A DNA stretch of 64,000 nucleotides, taken from contig CM061235.1 in assembly GCA_030848705.1 (NCBI GenBank), forward strand, positions 133,431,228 through 133,495,227. The letters run 5' to 3'. The position numbers and the translations under genes are program-made. The DNA comes from Heracleum sosnowskyi. Its lineage: Eukaryota; Streptophyta; Magnoliopsida; Apiales; Apiaceae. Numbering within the stretch: the stretch's first letter is position 1; each line of letters starts with the position of its first letter. Under the pieces are notes generated by a model. It worked only from the letters and a program-made list of their open reading frames with translations, was not told the origin of the DNA and searched no databases. This document shows positions 44,993 through 56,543 of this stretch, piece after piece.

Positions 44993-45765
44993 TTAGCTTA
45001 TAGTCCGTGCGAAGCACAGTTAATTTCAATTTTTTTTATTATTTCAATAATTTAAAATAACATTTGTCTCTTTTATCTTTGTAATAATATTAAAATATAA
45101 TATAATAATAAGTGATCGATGCGGCTTAAATGTTAAATTTAATACGTTGTTGGTAGAAATTGAACCTTAAACTTATGTATATTACAAATTTTAATATTGT
45201 ATCGAATTGAGTTTAATATTTTATCGAATTATAAAGTTATGTATAGAAATTTTTAATTTTTTTGTAAAAATACTTTTTTTTTTAATTTTTTTTTTTTGCA
45301 AAAATACGGGTTTTCGGTTTTTTTTTTAAAGACAATTTTTCAATCTAATGCAATTGCATGGATCTTAAAAAGTAACTTCAATTATTTTTCAGAAAAACAT
45401 AAAAGAAGTTGCATCTTTTTGTTTCTTATTACAAATCATAAAAAAGTTGCATTTGGTTACTTCTGGTTACCAATCGTATTTCTACAAATATTTTTAAAAG
45501 ATATTAGAGCTACAAATAAGTACAAAGAAAATGGGTTTGTTAATAAGAGCTTGATGCAACTAACCTAAGTACCTACTCACATAAGTTAGGTTAGTACAAA
45601 TGGTTTTTTTCATACGAATACATAAGGGTACTTTGATAGTTGCATTATTATCCCTCATACTCTTACATTATATAATAAGATACAATAGGCGTGAAACATA
45701 TCTTATTCAACATTTTGGTTATGTGCTGTCAAATGAAGGGTCTTTTAACTTTTGAGATGTATAGA
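44993..45765 (-). mobile_element. Probable small Helitron, unit 6 copy
   Basis: Minus-strand 3' end with hairpin and CTAA; 5' end TCTATACATCTC. Confidence 0.45.
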
Positions 45766-46215
45766 TGATAATGGCTAAATTTAATATTAAAAATTATATT
45801 CAAATATTAAAAAAGTGTATTTTAATAATTTAAATAAAAAATTAAATATTAAAAAGTGAAATTGATCTAAATCAAGGGTGTGAATATATCACTTCCAAAA
45901 ATTTATTATATTCACACTGCCTCTTTACTATTTTGACTATATCTTACATTATAAAAATCTAATTTGGACGATTTCACAGCACACGCGAAAATCAAAAAAT
46001 AATTTTAATTTGGCGATGATTTAACAATTATTATCTAACTGAAAATACTCGAAAACTGAAAAAGAAAATAAAATTACAAATTTTTACATTGTTCAACATC
46101 GAGAATCTACTCATATTTTCTTTATGTTATTAAAATGCACTTTTTTGGATTTGAATATAATCCTACTAAAATGTAAATATACCTTTTACTATCAGATGCA
46201 ACGATTCTCATTCGT

Positions 46216-46297
46216 CCACTTTAAAAGCAACGATCCTTATTAATTTAACGAAACAACCACTTTAAAAGCAACGATCCTTAATAATTTAACGAAACAA
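46216..46297. repeat. 41-bp tandem duplication in the spacer
   Basis: Two copies of a 41-bp block beginning CCACTTTAAAAGCAACGATC. Present also after unit 7 (60787-60868), single after units 1, 2 and 3. It marks units 6 and 7 as recent sisters. Confidence 0.85.
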
Positions 46298-46789
46298 AGA
46301 CGGTGATTACCAAAATTTCACGTAAGATCCCTTCACTTATTATATATAAAGTATAAAATGTGTAATTTACATTTTTATCTTGCTAAAAAAAATGTCATCC
46401 TTCTAAATAGAACCCCATACCTTGAATATCCATGAAAGATAAGATTTAAGTAACTTTTCCGTCTAAAAAGATTAAAATCTTTTTTGCAAGTCTAAAAAAA
46501 TTGTAGTTCTTTATACTTGCAACAATTTGATTAGAGGTCTTGAATTGGGATTTTTGTTTGTTTGAGCAACTGGATCAAGTAGATCTGGCAATTTGATACA
46601 CACAAATTAAATGACATGACACGAAATAATACCAAAATTTAGTGTTTGTGTTTATCTTTTGAGTACACGACAAGAAAGTACACGGCTTAGATTTAGTGTC
46701 ATGCTTGGATTTAGCATTAGGGTAAACGACATGACGTACAACATAAATATATTAATTCATAAATAATACTCACCCGTCACTCTCATTTC

Positions 46790-47281
46790 TGTTATGGATT
46801 AAAAAACGTACTTTGTGAATTTAATGAGCTTCGAGCTTTAATGGCTGCACTCGTGTTTCCGGACTAAATTGGTCCTCACAAGATGCCTACGTATCTCAAT
46901 TCGTTATTGAGAATCAAGCCAAGACGTAGTTCTGATTGTAGGATCAGGGACCTTATATAGGCGTCTAGAGCCTAGTATTTATGGTATGTTTGGGAGACTT
47001 AACGGATAAGTCTTCTTTTTGATATTGGATAAGTATTGTATTTCTTGCTGAAGAATTCGTTTCCTTGTTGATAAAGGTTATGACTCATTGATTGCCTTTA
47101 ATTGGGATTCCAGATCCTTCTTTGACTAATTTTCCATAATCAAAGCTCTTTTTATGAGCTGTATATTTTCCCTACTCATTAATTACGAAATTAATGAATA
47201 ATTAGGGTGTCGGGCCTTAAATATCGACCTTTTGTTTGACCAGTCAATTATATTTCTATAATTACTTTTCTGACCATATCA
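46790..47281 (-). repeat. Element C 3' LTR
   Basis: 492 bp; on the plus strand it reads TGTTATGG..CATATCA. Identical by eye to 56544-57035. TATATAGG-type TATA region near 46954. Confidence 0.95.
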
Positions 47282-47296
47282 TTTGCCCCCCAACTT
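47282..47296 (-). promoter_or_regulatory. Element C polypurine tract
   Basis: Minus strand AAGTTGGGGGGCAAA, immediately before the 3' LTR. Confidence 0.75.
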
Positions 47297-47369
47297 CTGG
47301 GAAAATATCCTTGGGGTTTTCGTAGAAGTTACAGCGTGTTTTTCCCAAAATTTTCCATTTTTTAGGGCA

Positions 47370-48180
47370 TTTTCAACCTCAAATTAGGTCATTTTCGACC
47401 AGGAATTCGACCAGGAATTCAGTGTAAAATCGACCAGGATTTCGACCAGGAATTCGAGCTCAAACAGGTGTGAGGTCGAAGCTCTCGACCTGGATTTCTA
47501 GGTCTTTTTCGACCTCACCTGCTCGACCTCGACTCAGTATTTTTTCGAACAGGAACAGCTGTGAGGTCGAAGTTCTCGACCTGGATTTCCAAGTCATTTT
47601 CGACCTCAAGTTTTCGACCAGGAAGCCAGCGTAACTTCGACCTGGAATTGTTGATTTCAATTCCTAGGCTATTATCGACCTCATTTGACGACCTCGTCTC
47701 TAATATACCTTCGACCTCGATTGGTTGCGAGGTCGAGGCTCTCGACCTGTATTCAAAGGCTATTTTCGACCTCGATTGGTCGACCAGGAATTACATGTGT
47801 TTTCGACCAGGAATTCCAGAATTAATTTCTGGGCCATTCTCGACCTCGTTTCAGTATGAGGTCGAGTGATACGAACTCGATAAATAGTATATTTTCGATC
47901 TTATTCGTTCGATCTCGACCCAGGGTCTTTTCGACCTCATTTTGCCAATTTTTTGACTTGTTTTTGGTGCGAAGTCGATGGACACGACCTCAGTTTCGTG
48001 TGTATTTTCGACTAGGGTCATACGACCTCGATTTAGGGTCTTTTCGACCTCAAAACCTTTAATTATTTCGTTTTATTTGGAAGTGGGGTCGTTTGATACG
48101 ACCTCGTTTTCTCGTATACTTTCGACCAGGGCCGTGCGATCTCGAATTAAAGTCTTTTCGACCTTGGTTCTTTGATTTTT
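47370..48180. repeat. TCGACC repeat array of element C
   Basis: Irregular array of TTCGACCTCG, TTCGACCAGGAATTC and GTGAGGTCGAAG motifs with many short inverted pairs, between the 3' LTR and the antisense gene. Counterpart of 23690-24610 (A) and 39755-40110 (B), but with its own unit lengths. Confidence 0.8.
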
Positions 48181-48684
48181 TGCCTTGGTTTTATTCCAGG
48201 CTTTATTATTTTTGGGCTTTTAAATAGTCCAATTTTAATTTGGGACTTAATTCTTTCCAGCCTTGGGATTTAATGGGCCTTTTTTGACTTGGGCTTCGAT
48301 TTTGCCTGAGACTCAATTTATTTGGGCCTTTGCCTTTGTAATCCAAAAATGGATTTATGGGCCATACTGGCTATAGACGGTTGCCATCCTTCAACCGGTT
48401 GATCTTCCAGTCATTCTCACTATAAGAGAGTGAGATTTCTCATTTCACTCTCACTTCTCACTTTTCACTTTCCAAAATTTCTCTCTAGTTATCTTAGCTT
48501 TTTTCTCTCTTTTATTCCGTGGAGAGGCGATTTCCGGCGAGCTTTTTACGGTGGTGTTCTTGTTTTTCTGGGATTGATCTTCATCCCTTGAAGATTTCTG
48601 GGTTTTTTCCTTCCTCATTCGAAGATTTCTGGATTCCCTTGAAGTTTTTCTGGAAATTTCCTTTGAAGATTTGAAGATTTGAAG
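48181..48684 (+). promoter_or_regulatory. Putative promoter and leader of the element C antisense gene
   Basis: GGGCCTT repeats (about 48215-48370), then CTCACTATAAGAGAGTG (TATA-like, about 48418), a CT-rich leader and GAAGATTTCTGG repeats up to the ATG at 48685. The layout matches the TATAAAAG-bearing leader in element B. Confidence 0.45.
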
Positions 48685-50511
48685 ATGTCTGACAAGGCTG
48701 CCCAACGACTTCAAAGAATGAACAAAGCTTCAAAGAGAGGTATCAACATTCGCTCCCCTCATATGTCTCTTCAGGATATGATCTTAGAGCGTAGTGATGA
48801 ATATCCTCATGTATCACACTTAGATTCATTTGATTGTAGTAATAAGTTCCATGAAATTGACTTAATTAGGGACTATAACAAAATGTATAGGGTTAAGTCC
48901 CCCTATAGATTAGTTCCAGCAGGCCCAGGGGACCGTTCTTGCCATTGGCGTCCTGATGCACTTTGCATATATAAGGATGCCATTGTTGCAGGACTTAGGT
49001 TTCCCATGCATGAGTTCATTCCCAGGCTTTTGGCTGATGTTGGGATTAACCCTTGCCAACTTCCTCCAAACGCCTGGAGAATAATTATGTGTTTCATTGT
49101 TCTTTGTTTGAAGAACAAATTTCCTTTATCTGTAGCCTTGTTTAGGAAAATCTTTCAATTTAAGAATAGTTCAGCCATTACTTTGGGTTGAGTTTATATC
49201 AACCACCGTCCTTCCACTCCCCCCATATTTCACCCCAAATCCATTCCGGATAATAACCCAAAATGGAAAGAGGAATTTATGTATTTAGTTTGGGAAGGAG
49301 GGGATTGGGGCACCCTTTTTCGTAGTTCTTTTAGTAGAGTTTCGGATGGTAGCCCTAGTGATATTATCCTGAGTGATGAGGAAGCCCATGCATATGCTGA
49401 ACTTACAAAGGATAACTATGCCACCATGGCTTGGGTGCTCCTGGACGAGTTCCAGCTTAAGTCCTTGGGACTTTCCAACGTTTCTGATAAGGGTAATTCT
49501 CACCTCATATCTTTCTTTATTTATTTAAGATTGACTTATACCAACTGTTTCTTTCCTTGTATCTTTTGCAGTTGCGACCTTTATCAATAAGTCCAACGAG
49601 CCTGAAGACGGGGAAACAGCCCGGATGAAGAGGGCACGCTTAGGGGGGAAGGACCCTCGTGCTTCTAGTGTTCCAGCTTTCATAAGGCCACATGTGGACC
49701 TTACTGAGGATGCTGAAGGCCCTCCCTCGGGCAAGAGTGCAGTTTGGCGCCCCAACCGGGGTCTTAGGAAGAAGGACACTGTGGTAGGAGTGTCCAAACA
49801 TGCTGTGGAGTGGTCTTATCACTCTCTGACTCCTTGTGACTACAAGGATTTTGTTTCTAACTCCACCATTGAGGGGGTGGAGCATGCTGGATCCCAGGCT
49901 ATGGCTGCTGTAAGTATTTCTCTCCTTCTTTTCTTTGTAGTCTTTGATTTATTTCAAGTTTAAGTATTTAACCTATAACTTGCTTGCAGATGAATGCCAA
50001 CTACCAAGGGGCTCTCTTTCAAGCTAAGTCTTGGCGCTCATCTTCTGAGGCCAACCAAGGCAAGTTTGAGAAGTCCCAGGAGGAAATGGCTTCAGTGAAG
50101 GCCACCCTGGCTAGGAAGGAGAAGGAGTTGGCTGACTCCCAGGCTGAACTGGTATCTTTGAGGAAGGCCAAGGATGATTTTATTGATGAGTACCTTGACT
50201 CTGAGGAATACGGGGACTTGATTGATAAGCATGATGGGCTCCTCTTCCCTGTTCAGTATACTAAGGGATGGGATGACGCTCTTGCTGCTGTCTTGGAGAG
50301 GATGCCTGGATCCCTCACTATTTCCGATTTTCCAAGCCCTCACCTTCCTACTTCTTTGGAGATGGCTTTGGCTGGAGAGGACGAGATGGAGGAGGATGAT
50401 AGGATCTTAGACCTGGATCACACTTCCCCACCTGGTCAGACTGCTGGAGCTGACGATGCTGTTTTTTCCTCTAGAGAGGAAGAGGAGGAGGACGTAGACA
50501 AAGAAGATTAG
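48685..50511 (+). pseudogene. Tat antisense gene of element C (Transposase_28-like protein), one nonsense codon
   Basis: Exons 48685-49492, 49572-49909 and 49990-50511, with introns GTAATT..TTTGCAG and GTAAGT..CTTGCAG, the phase kept at both joins. Exon 1 carries the plant 'gypsy-type transposase' region (FHEIDLIRDYNKMYRV, GDRSCHW, LRFPMHEFIPRLL, LPPNAWR, FRKIFQFKNSS). Exon 2 has AVWRPNRGLRKKD and VEWSYHSLTPCDYKDF. Exon 3 is a coiled coil (about EKSQEEMASVKATLARKEKE) with an acidic C-terminus (REEEEEDVDKED). The single defect is TGA at 49189-49191 where element B has TGG (LGWVYI). The gene runs against gag-pol and converges with it, 302 bp between the stops. Role in the element's life cycle is not known. 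Confidence 0.78.
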
Positions 50512-50813
50512 GTGTATTTTCACTTTTGGCCATCATGGCTTGTACTTTTGTTTATGTACTTTCGGCCTACGGGCTTAACTTAACTCTTGTTTAAGTTTTT
50601 ATTTATGCATGGTGGCCATTCATGGCTTGTGTTGTTTTTCTTGCTTTTTGAATGTTTATGAAGACTCATTATAGATAAGCTTTAAAACATGAAAATGCTG
50701 AATTCATTTATAATTTGAAGATGGGATCAACCCTTACATAATATCCCAGTTTTAAAACTTGGGTTGGTTTCATCGAACCTTATTTATAGTAGTGAGTCCA
50801 CTTGGGAGACACT
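50512..50813. other. Element C region between convergent gene ends
   Basis: 3' non-coding DNA between the antisense gene stop (50511) and the gag-pol stop (50814). No gene; the two transcripts probably overlap here. Confidence 0.7.
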
Positions 50814-53800
50814 TTAAACATAATAAACCTTCAAGTTGGAGGCATGCCAAGTCCTTGGCACCTCATGCCCTTCAAGGGTTTCTAGCTTGTATGAGCCTCG
50901 GCCAAATACGTTCTTGACGCGATATGGTCCTTCCCAATTTGGGGCTAACTTCCCTTTTTGTCCAACTCCGGATGCTTCAATCTTTCTGAGAACCAAATCT
51001 CCTTGACGAAAGAACCTTTCTTTAACCCTTAGGTTGTAGTAGAAGGATGCTTTCTTTTGATGTTCAACTATCTTGGCGTTTGCCTCATCTCTAACTTCGT
51101 CAATTAGATCTAAAGCCAGCCTCAAGCCTTCTTCATTTTCTTCTGGTTCATAAGCCTCAACTCTCGGGGAGGTGTGAGTAATCTCCACCGGGACCACTGC
51201 CTCTGCTCCATAAGCCAATAGAAATGGAGTTGCCCCGGTGGTGACTTTGCAAGTAGTACGATATGCCCAAAGTATAGGGAGTAATTCGTCTACCCAAGTG
51301 TTTCGGGAGCGTTCAACTCTTTTCTTTAGTCCATCAAGGATGATCCGATTTGCAACCTCAGCTTGCCCATTTGCTTGAGGATGGGCGACAGAAGTGAAGC
51401 GCAACTTGATATCGTTTTCATCACAATACTTCTTGAACTCATCGTTGTTAAACTGAGTTCCATTGTCCGTGACCAGGACTCGTGGAATTCCATATCTGCA
51501 TATCACATTTTCCCAGAAGAAGTGCATCACTTGCTTGGTGGTTATCTTGGCCAATGGCTTAGCCTCAATCCACTTGGTGAAATAATCAATTGCTACTATC
51601 AAGAACTTTCTTTGAGCACTTGCCATAGGAAATGGCCCGAGTATATCCATTCCCCACATAGCAAAGGGGATAGGTGAGTTAATGGATGTCATCATTTCTG
51701 GTGGTTGCCTAACCACTGGTGCATGTTTCTGGCACCGTTCACATTTCTTGACGTAGCTTTTAGCATCAGCAAGTATGTTTGGCCAATAGAAACCTAGACG
51801 AGTGACTTTATGAGCCAGGGCTCTGCCCCCCAAGTGTTGCCCACAAATCCCTTCATGCACTTCCTTTAGGGCCAATTCTGCCTCTTGAGGTCTCAAGCAC
51901 TTTAAGTATGGAATAACAAAAGATTTCTTGTATAGGATTCCCTCAATTAGGGCATACCTTAATGCTCTGACGTACAGCTTTCGTGCCTCTGAAGTGTCGT
52001 TTGGCAGCCACCCAGTTTCCAGATGAGCTTTGATGGGATCAATCCAACAACTGGTGATACCAATGGGAGCTACCAACTTTCCATTGATGCTTGGGGTCTT
52101 CAAGACCTGGAAGTATACACTCCCGGCATAGTTTTCAATTTCAGAAGAGGCAAACTTAGACAAGGCATCAGCCTTCACATTTTCCTCCCTTGGAATGTGC
52201 TCCACATAGCATTCATCGAATTGAGTCATAATGGCCTTGACAAGTTTTAAGTACTTGGCCATGACTTCATCTCTGGCCTCAAATTCCCCATTTACTTGGG
52301 AAACCACTAGTCTCGAGTCTCCACAGACTTTCAGAGTTTTGACTCTCAAGGCTCCAGCCAGCCCTAAGCCAGCTATCAGAGCTTCATACTCAGCCTCATT
52401 GTTTGTCGTCGGGAAGTCAAGTTTTAGTGCATACTCTATTAGGAATCCATCAGGACTCTGTAGCACTAAACCAGCTCCACTTGATTTTGTTTTTGATGCT
52501 CCATCAAAATAGAGCACCCAACATTCTTTGAAGGTCATTTCCTTATCTTTCTTATCTTCCACTATCACTTCCTGCCCCCCGACTTCTTGGTTGTCAATGG
52601 TGCATTCAACCATGAAGTCAGCCAGTGCTTGAGCTTTTATGGCCGTCCGAGGCTTATACTTGATATCAAATTCTCCCAACTCAATGGCCCATTTGATCAA
52701 TCTTCCGCTAACTTGAGGGCTATGCAAGATGTTTCTTAGAGGTTGATCAGTCAAGACCTCTATCTTGTATGCCTGGAAGTAGGGGCGTAGCTTTCTTGAG
52801 GACATTATCAAGGCTAAGGCAAACTTCTCAATCATTGAGTAGTTTATTTCTGCCTCATGTAGAATCTTGCTCACATAGTAGATGGGTTTCTGAACCTTCA
52901 ATTCTTCCTTTACCAAAACAGCTCCAAGGGCTGTGTTAGAAACTGCCAAGTATAAATAGAGAATTTCTCCTGGCTTGGGTTTTGCCAACAGTGGTGCTTC
53001 AGCCATATATTTCTTCAGGGCCTCAAAGGCCTCTTGACTTTCAGTTGTCCATTCAAAAATTTTCACTTTTTTGAGTGCTTTGAAGAAAGGTAAACACTTC
53101 TCTCCAGACTTGGAGATGAATCTTCCCAAAGCAGCCACTCTTCCCGTCAGTTTCTGGACATCCTTGACAGTCTTTGGTGGTTCCATGTCTAGAATCGCTT
53201 TGATTTTGTCGGGATTTGCCTCGATTCCTCTCTTGGAAACCATCAGGCCTAAAAACTTTCCCGAGCCTACACCAAAGGCACACTTGGCTGGATTTAGCAT
53301 CATCTTGTGGTGTCTTAGCACTTCAAAAGCCTCTCGAAGGTGCTCAATGTGATCGGCCTTATCAAGGCTCTTGACTAACATGTCATCTACGTAGACCTCC
53401 ATGGTTTTTCCAATCAGATGCTCAAAGATTTTGTTCACCAACCTTTGATAGGTTGCTCCAGCATTCTTAAGCCCAAAAGCCATGACTAAGAAACAGAAGA
53501 CACCAAAGTCAGTGATGAACGACACTTTGGCTATGTCATCTTTGTGCATCTTAATTTGATTATATCCGCTGAAGCCATCCATGAAACTTAGCATCTCGTG
53601 CCCAGCAGTGGCATCTATCAGAGCATCAATCCTTGGTAAGGGAAAACAATCCTTAGGACATGCATCATTCAAGTCGGTGAAGTCGACGCACATTCTCCAC
53701 TTCCCGTTAGCTTTCTTGACCATCACAGGGTTAGCTAACCATTCTGGGAATTGGATTTCTTCAATAAACCCAGCTTCCAAAAGCTTATTCACTTCTTGCT

Positions 53801-56510
53801 TAATGGCTTCAAGCCTCTCTGGTGCAAAACTTCTTTTCTTTTGTTTCACTGCCTTCCTTTCTGGATCCACATTCAATTTGTGAGATATTAGTTGGGGATC
53901 AATCCCTGGCATGTCAGCCGCTGTCCAAGCAAAAACGTCATTGTTTTCTTGAAGAAAAGATGCAAGTTTGCCTTTCAATGGTTCGGGCAGTAGTGCCCCA
54001 ACATAAGTCACCTTCTCTGGTTCATCCGGGACTAAGGGAATTGGGATCAAATCCTCAGCTGGTTTCCCTCTTCGGTCCTCATTATCTCTAGTGTCCATGT
54101 CTTCAATGGGGAGAACCTGCCCCCCAATTCCATCAGGCCTCAACGCGGCTACATAACAACTTCTAGCCATCTTTTGGTCTCCTCGTTCTTCACCAATCCC
54201 ATTCCGAGTGGGGAATTTGAGTTTCAGGTGGTAAGATGAGGCAACAGCCTTAAACGCGTGAAGACCCGTCCTTCCAAGGATCGCATTGTAGGTTGAGGTT
54301 GCCTTTATAACTATGAAGTTCAGCATCTGAGTGGATGTATTTGTTCCTTGCCCCACGGTCATTGGGAGTTGGATAGTGCCTTCCACCTTTGATTCCACTC
54401 CATTGAACCCATATATGGGCATATTAGAGGGTGTCAACTGAGAATCAGTGTAACCCATCTTGATGAAAGCATCGTGGAACAATATATCCACTGAGGCTCC
54501 ATTGTCGACTAGGACTCTCTTTGTTTCGGAGTTGCCTATCACAGGTACTATGACAAGAGGATCATCGTGGGGGAACTTCACCCCTTCCAAGTCTGAATCA
54601 TCAAAACCTATTGACACTTCTATTCGTGCACGCTTCGGTGCTTCTCCAATGACGGTCAGTACCTCTCGGGCATAGGCTTTTCTTGAGTTTCGGGAGGACC
54701 CAGCAGCAGTTGGCCCTCCGAATATCATGTTGATCACTGGCCCTCGGGGCTTGGGATTCCGATCTTGATCGTTGTCCCTTCTATCATAATCCTTTCTTTC
54801 ATAGTTCCCCCTTTGGCTACCTTGGCTTCCATCCTTAGTGAACTTGCTGAGTTTTCCTCTTCGTATCAGAAACTCAATCTCATCTTTCAATTGCCTACAA
54901 TCGTCGGTGTCATGACCGACTTCTTTGTGGAACCGACAAAACTGATTTTGGTTCCGTTTGGACAAATCAACCCTCATTGGCTTTGGCCATTTGATATCTT
55001 CTTCCTTGGCTATCTCCATCAGAATTTGACTCCTGGGAGTATTCAATCTTGCATACTCCGTGAACTTTGGCCCAAAGTTATTTCTCTTGGGCGGAGAGTC
55101 AGAATTCTTTGATGTCCGGGGAAACTTTTCCTTGACGTCGTACTCCTGAGTTTCTTTTCTTTTCTTTGAGTTTCCACCGTCGCCAGCGGTGGGTTCATAC
55201 TTTCTCATGCTTTCCTCAGCCTTGATGTATTTTCCGGCTCTATCTTGGAGCTTCAACATGCTCTCTGGTGGATGTTTAGCCAACGACCTCCTGAAGTGGT
55301 CATCAGTGGTTCCTTGTTGCAGGGCTATCATAGCCACTTTGTCGTCTAAATCCGGGACTTTTAAAGCCTCTCGTGTGAATCGATTAATGTAGTCCCTTAG
55401 GGCTTCATTCTTTCCTTGACGTATTGCCATGAGTGATGCAGAACTTTTCTCATGCACCCTTCCACTAATGAACTGGTTGATGAAAGCCTTGCTTAGCTCC
55501 TTAAAGGACCCAATAGAGTTGGGAGGTAGACGGCTGTACCAACGTTGAGCCATACCCGCAAGAGTTTGGGGAAACGCCCTACACTTGACCGCATCGTTGG
55601 CCGGCTGCAACAGCAGTGCATTGGAGAATGTCCTTACATGATTTGCGGGATCTCCCGTTCCATCGTAGGCTTTGATCGAAGGCATCTTAAACTTTCTGGA
55701 TATAGCCGTTTTCATGATGTCTTGAGTAAACGGCGGTGTAGGATCATCAGGATCTCCTAGGGGCAACAGATTACTAGGATCACCCCTTGGGGCTTCAGCC
55801 CTCTTGGTCCTTCTTGGTGGATCCAAGTTGATTATCGGGATTCCTTCAGTTGTTCGGCCCCGAGTTTGAGCGGCCTCTTCTTCAGCAAGGAGTTTTTTGA
55901 GCCTTGCAGTCTCTGCCTCATGGGCTGCAAGCTTCTCCCTAGTAGTTTGGGGTGGCTCCCGATTTGTCTGTGAAGAACGTCTCCTCCTTGGGGCAACATC
56001 CTCCCCAGTTGTATAACCCTCATCCTCAGTGTATGGGCCAGAGTAATCTTGAATGAGAGGGGTCTGACGAGTCTGTTGATTTTGGGGTCCCAGACCTTGA
56101 ATATAAGGGGGCACATATGCCTCATGGTAGATTGGATTAGTTCCACTACCGCCTGCCATGGGTCGAGAGGGCATGCCATAGCTTGGCATCCCCAAAGTCT
56201 GATTCGCGTATTGAGGGAGATCAGTAGTGTGGAGTTGAAGACTGCGAGGTGCGTTTATAAGCAGCGCAGAGGTTGTAATTGGTTGCTGGTGAATGGTTTC
56301 TTGTGGATTAGATCCATGAATAACCATTTGTAGGGGATTCGTCCCTTCAGTAGTAATCGGGACTTCTTGTCCTTGAGTGTTGGTGGGGATACTCGCCCCT
56401 TGAGTGCCAGTAGTTGGCGGTGGTTGGCTCCCATGAGTATCAGCCCCGGAGGTGATAGGGAGGCCTTCAGAAGTATCAGAATCTCTGGTTGTTCTTCGCG
56501 TGTTTGCCAT
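50814..56510 (-). CDS. Element C gag-pol polyprotein, 1898 aa, intact
   Basis: A single frame makes all retrotransposition proteins. Approximate domains: low-complexity N-terminus and basic RRRR patch (to 180); Gag (about 280-400, FPQTLAGMAQRWYSRLPPNSI); zinc knuckle of unusual C-x2-H-x4-H-x4-C form (CRFHKEVGHDTDDC, about 525-538); aspartic protease (VLVDNGASVDIL, about 667); reverse transcriptase (MCVDFTDLNDACPKD, YVDDML, about 900-1100); RNase H (about 1180-1300); a second archaeal-type RNase H (YFDGASKTKSSG, NNEAEYEAL, GDSRLVV, KADALSKFAS, about 1330-1455), diagnostic of Tat; integrase with HHCC finger (HEGICGQHLGG, CERCQKH) and DDE residues (MDILGP, TDNGTQF), GPY/F-like motif NWEGPYRV (about 1860). 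ATG follows the primer site by about 14 bp. No frameshift between gag and pol. Confidence 0.97.
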   Translation of the reverse strand: MANTRRTTRDSDTSEGLPITSGADTHGSQPPPTTGTQGASIPTNTQGQEVPITTEGTNPLQMVIHGSNPQETIHQQPITTSALLINAPRSLQLHTTDLPQYANQTLGMPSYGMPSRPMAGGSGTNPIYHEAYVPPYIQGLGPQNQQTRQTPLIQDYSGPYTEDEGYTTGEDVAPRRRRSSQTNREPPQTTREKLAAHEAETARLKKLLAEEEAAQTRGRTTEGIPIINLDPPRRTKRAEAPRGDPSNLLPLGDPDDPTPPFTQDIMKTAISRKFKMPSIKAYDGTGDPANHVRTFSNALLLQPANDAVKCRAFPQTLAGMAQRWYSRLPPNSIGSFKELSKAFINQFISGRVHEKSSASLMAIRQGKNEALRDYINRFTREALKVPDLDDKVAMIALQQGTTDDHFRRSLAKHPPESMLKLQDRAGKYIKAEESMRKYEPTAGDGGNSKKRKETQEYDVKEKFPRTSKNSDSPPKRNNFGPKFTEYARLNTPRSQILMEIAKEEDIKWPKPMRVDLSKRNQNQFCRFHKEVGHDTDDCRQLKDEIEFLIRRGKLSKFTKDGSQGSQRGNYERKDYDRRDNDQDRNPKPRGPVINMIFGGPTAAGSSRNSRKAYAREVLTVIGEAPKRARIEVSIGFDDSDLEGVKFPHDDPLVIVPVIGNSETKRVLVDNGASVDILFHDAFIKMGYTDSQLTPSNMPIYGFNGVESKVEGTIQLPMTVGQGTNTSTQMLNFIVIKATSTYNAILGRTGLHAFKAVASSYHLKLKFPTRNGIGEERGDQKMARSCYVAALRPDGIGGQVLPIEDMDTRDNEDRRGKPAEDLIPIPLVPDEPEKVTYVGALLPEPLKGKLASFLQENNDVFAWTAADMPGIDPQLISHKLNVDPERKAVKQKKRSFAPERLEAIKQEVNKLLEAGFIEEIQFPEWLANPVMVKKANGKWRMCVDFTDLNDACPKDCFPLPRIDALIDATAGHEMLSFMDGFSGYNQIKMHKDDIAKVSFITDFGVFCFLVMAFGLKNAGATYQRLVNKIFEHLIGKTMEVYVDDMLVKSLDKADHIEHLREAFEVLRHHKMMLNPAKCAFGVGSGKFLGLMVSKRGIEANPDKIKAILDMEPPKTVKDVQKLTGRVAALGRFISKSGEKCLPFFKALKKVKIFEWTTESQEAFEALKKYMAEAPLLAKPKPGEILYLYLAVSNTALGAVLVKEELKVQKPIYYVSKILHEAEINYSMIEKFALALIMSSRKLRPYFQAYKIEVLTDQPLRNILHSPQVSGRLIKWAIELGEFDIKYKPRTAIKAQALADFMVECTIDNQEVGGQEVIVEDKKDKEMTFKECWVLYFDGASKTKSSGAGLVLQSPDGFLIEYALKLDFPTTNNEAEYEALIAGLGLAGALRVKTLKVCGDSRLVVSQVNGEFEARDEVMAKYLKLVKAIMTQFDECYVEHIPREENVKADALSKFASSEIENYAGSVYFQVLKTPSINGKLVAPIGITSCWIDPIKAHLETGWLPNDTSEARKLYVRALRYALIEGILYKKSFVIPYLKCLRPQEAELALKEVHEGICGQHLGGRALAHKVTRLGFYWPNILADAKSYVKKCERCQKHAPVVRQPPEMMTSINSPIPFAMWGMDILGPFPMASAQRKFLIVAIDYFTKWIEAKPLAKITTKQVMHFFWENVICRYGIPRVLVTDNGTQFNNDEFKKYCDENDIKLRFTSVAHPQANGQAEVANRIILDGLKKRVERSRNTWVDELLPILWAYRTTCKVTTGATPFLLAYGAEAVVPVEITHTSPRVEAYEPEENEEGLRLALDLIDEVRDEANAKIVEHQKKASFYYNLRVKERFFRQGDLVLRKIEASGVGQKGKLAPNWEGPYRVKNVFGRGSYKLETLEGHEVPRTWHASNLKVYYV

Positions 56511-56522
56511 GGTTGATGTTGT

Positions 56523-56541
56523 CTTCCCACAAACGGCGCCA
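56523..56541 (-). promoter_or_regulatory. Element C primer-binding site
   Basis: Minus strand TGGCGCCGTTTGTGGGAAG, two bases from the LTR. The first ten bases fit the 3' end of tRNA-Asp. Confidence 0.7.
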
Positions 56542-56543
56542 AA

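Larger units (their letters stand above)
44924..46789. repeat. Array spacer after unit 6, left part
   Basis: Includes a Helitron-like insert (44993-45765), a 41-bp tandem duplication (46216-46256 and 46257-46297) and the first 21 bp of MITE-a (46769-46789), where retrotransposon C is inserted. No gene. Confidence 0.75.
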
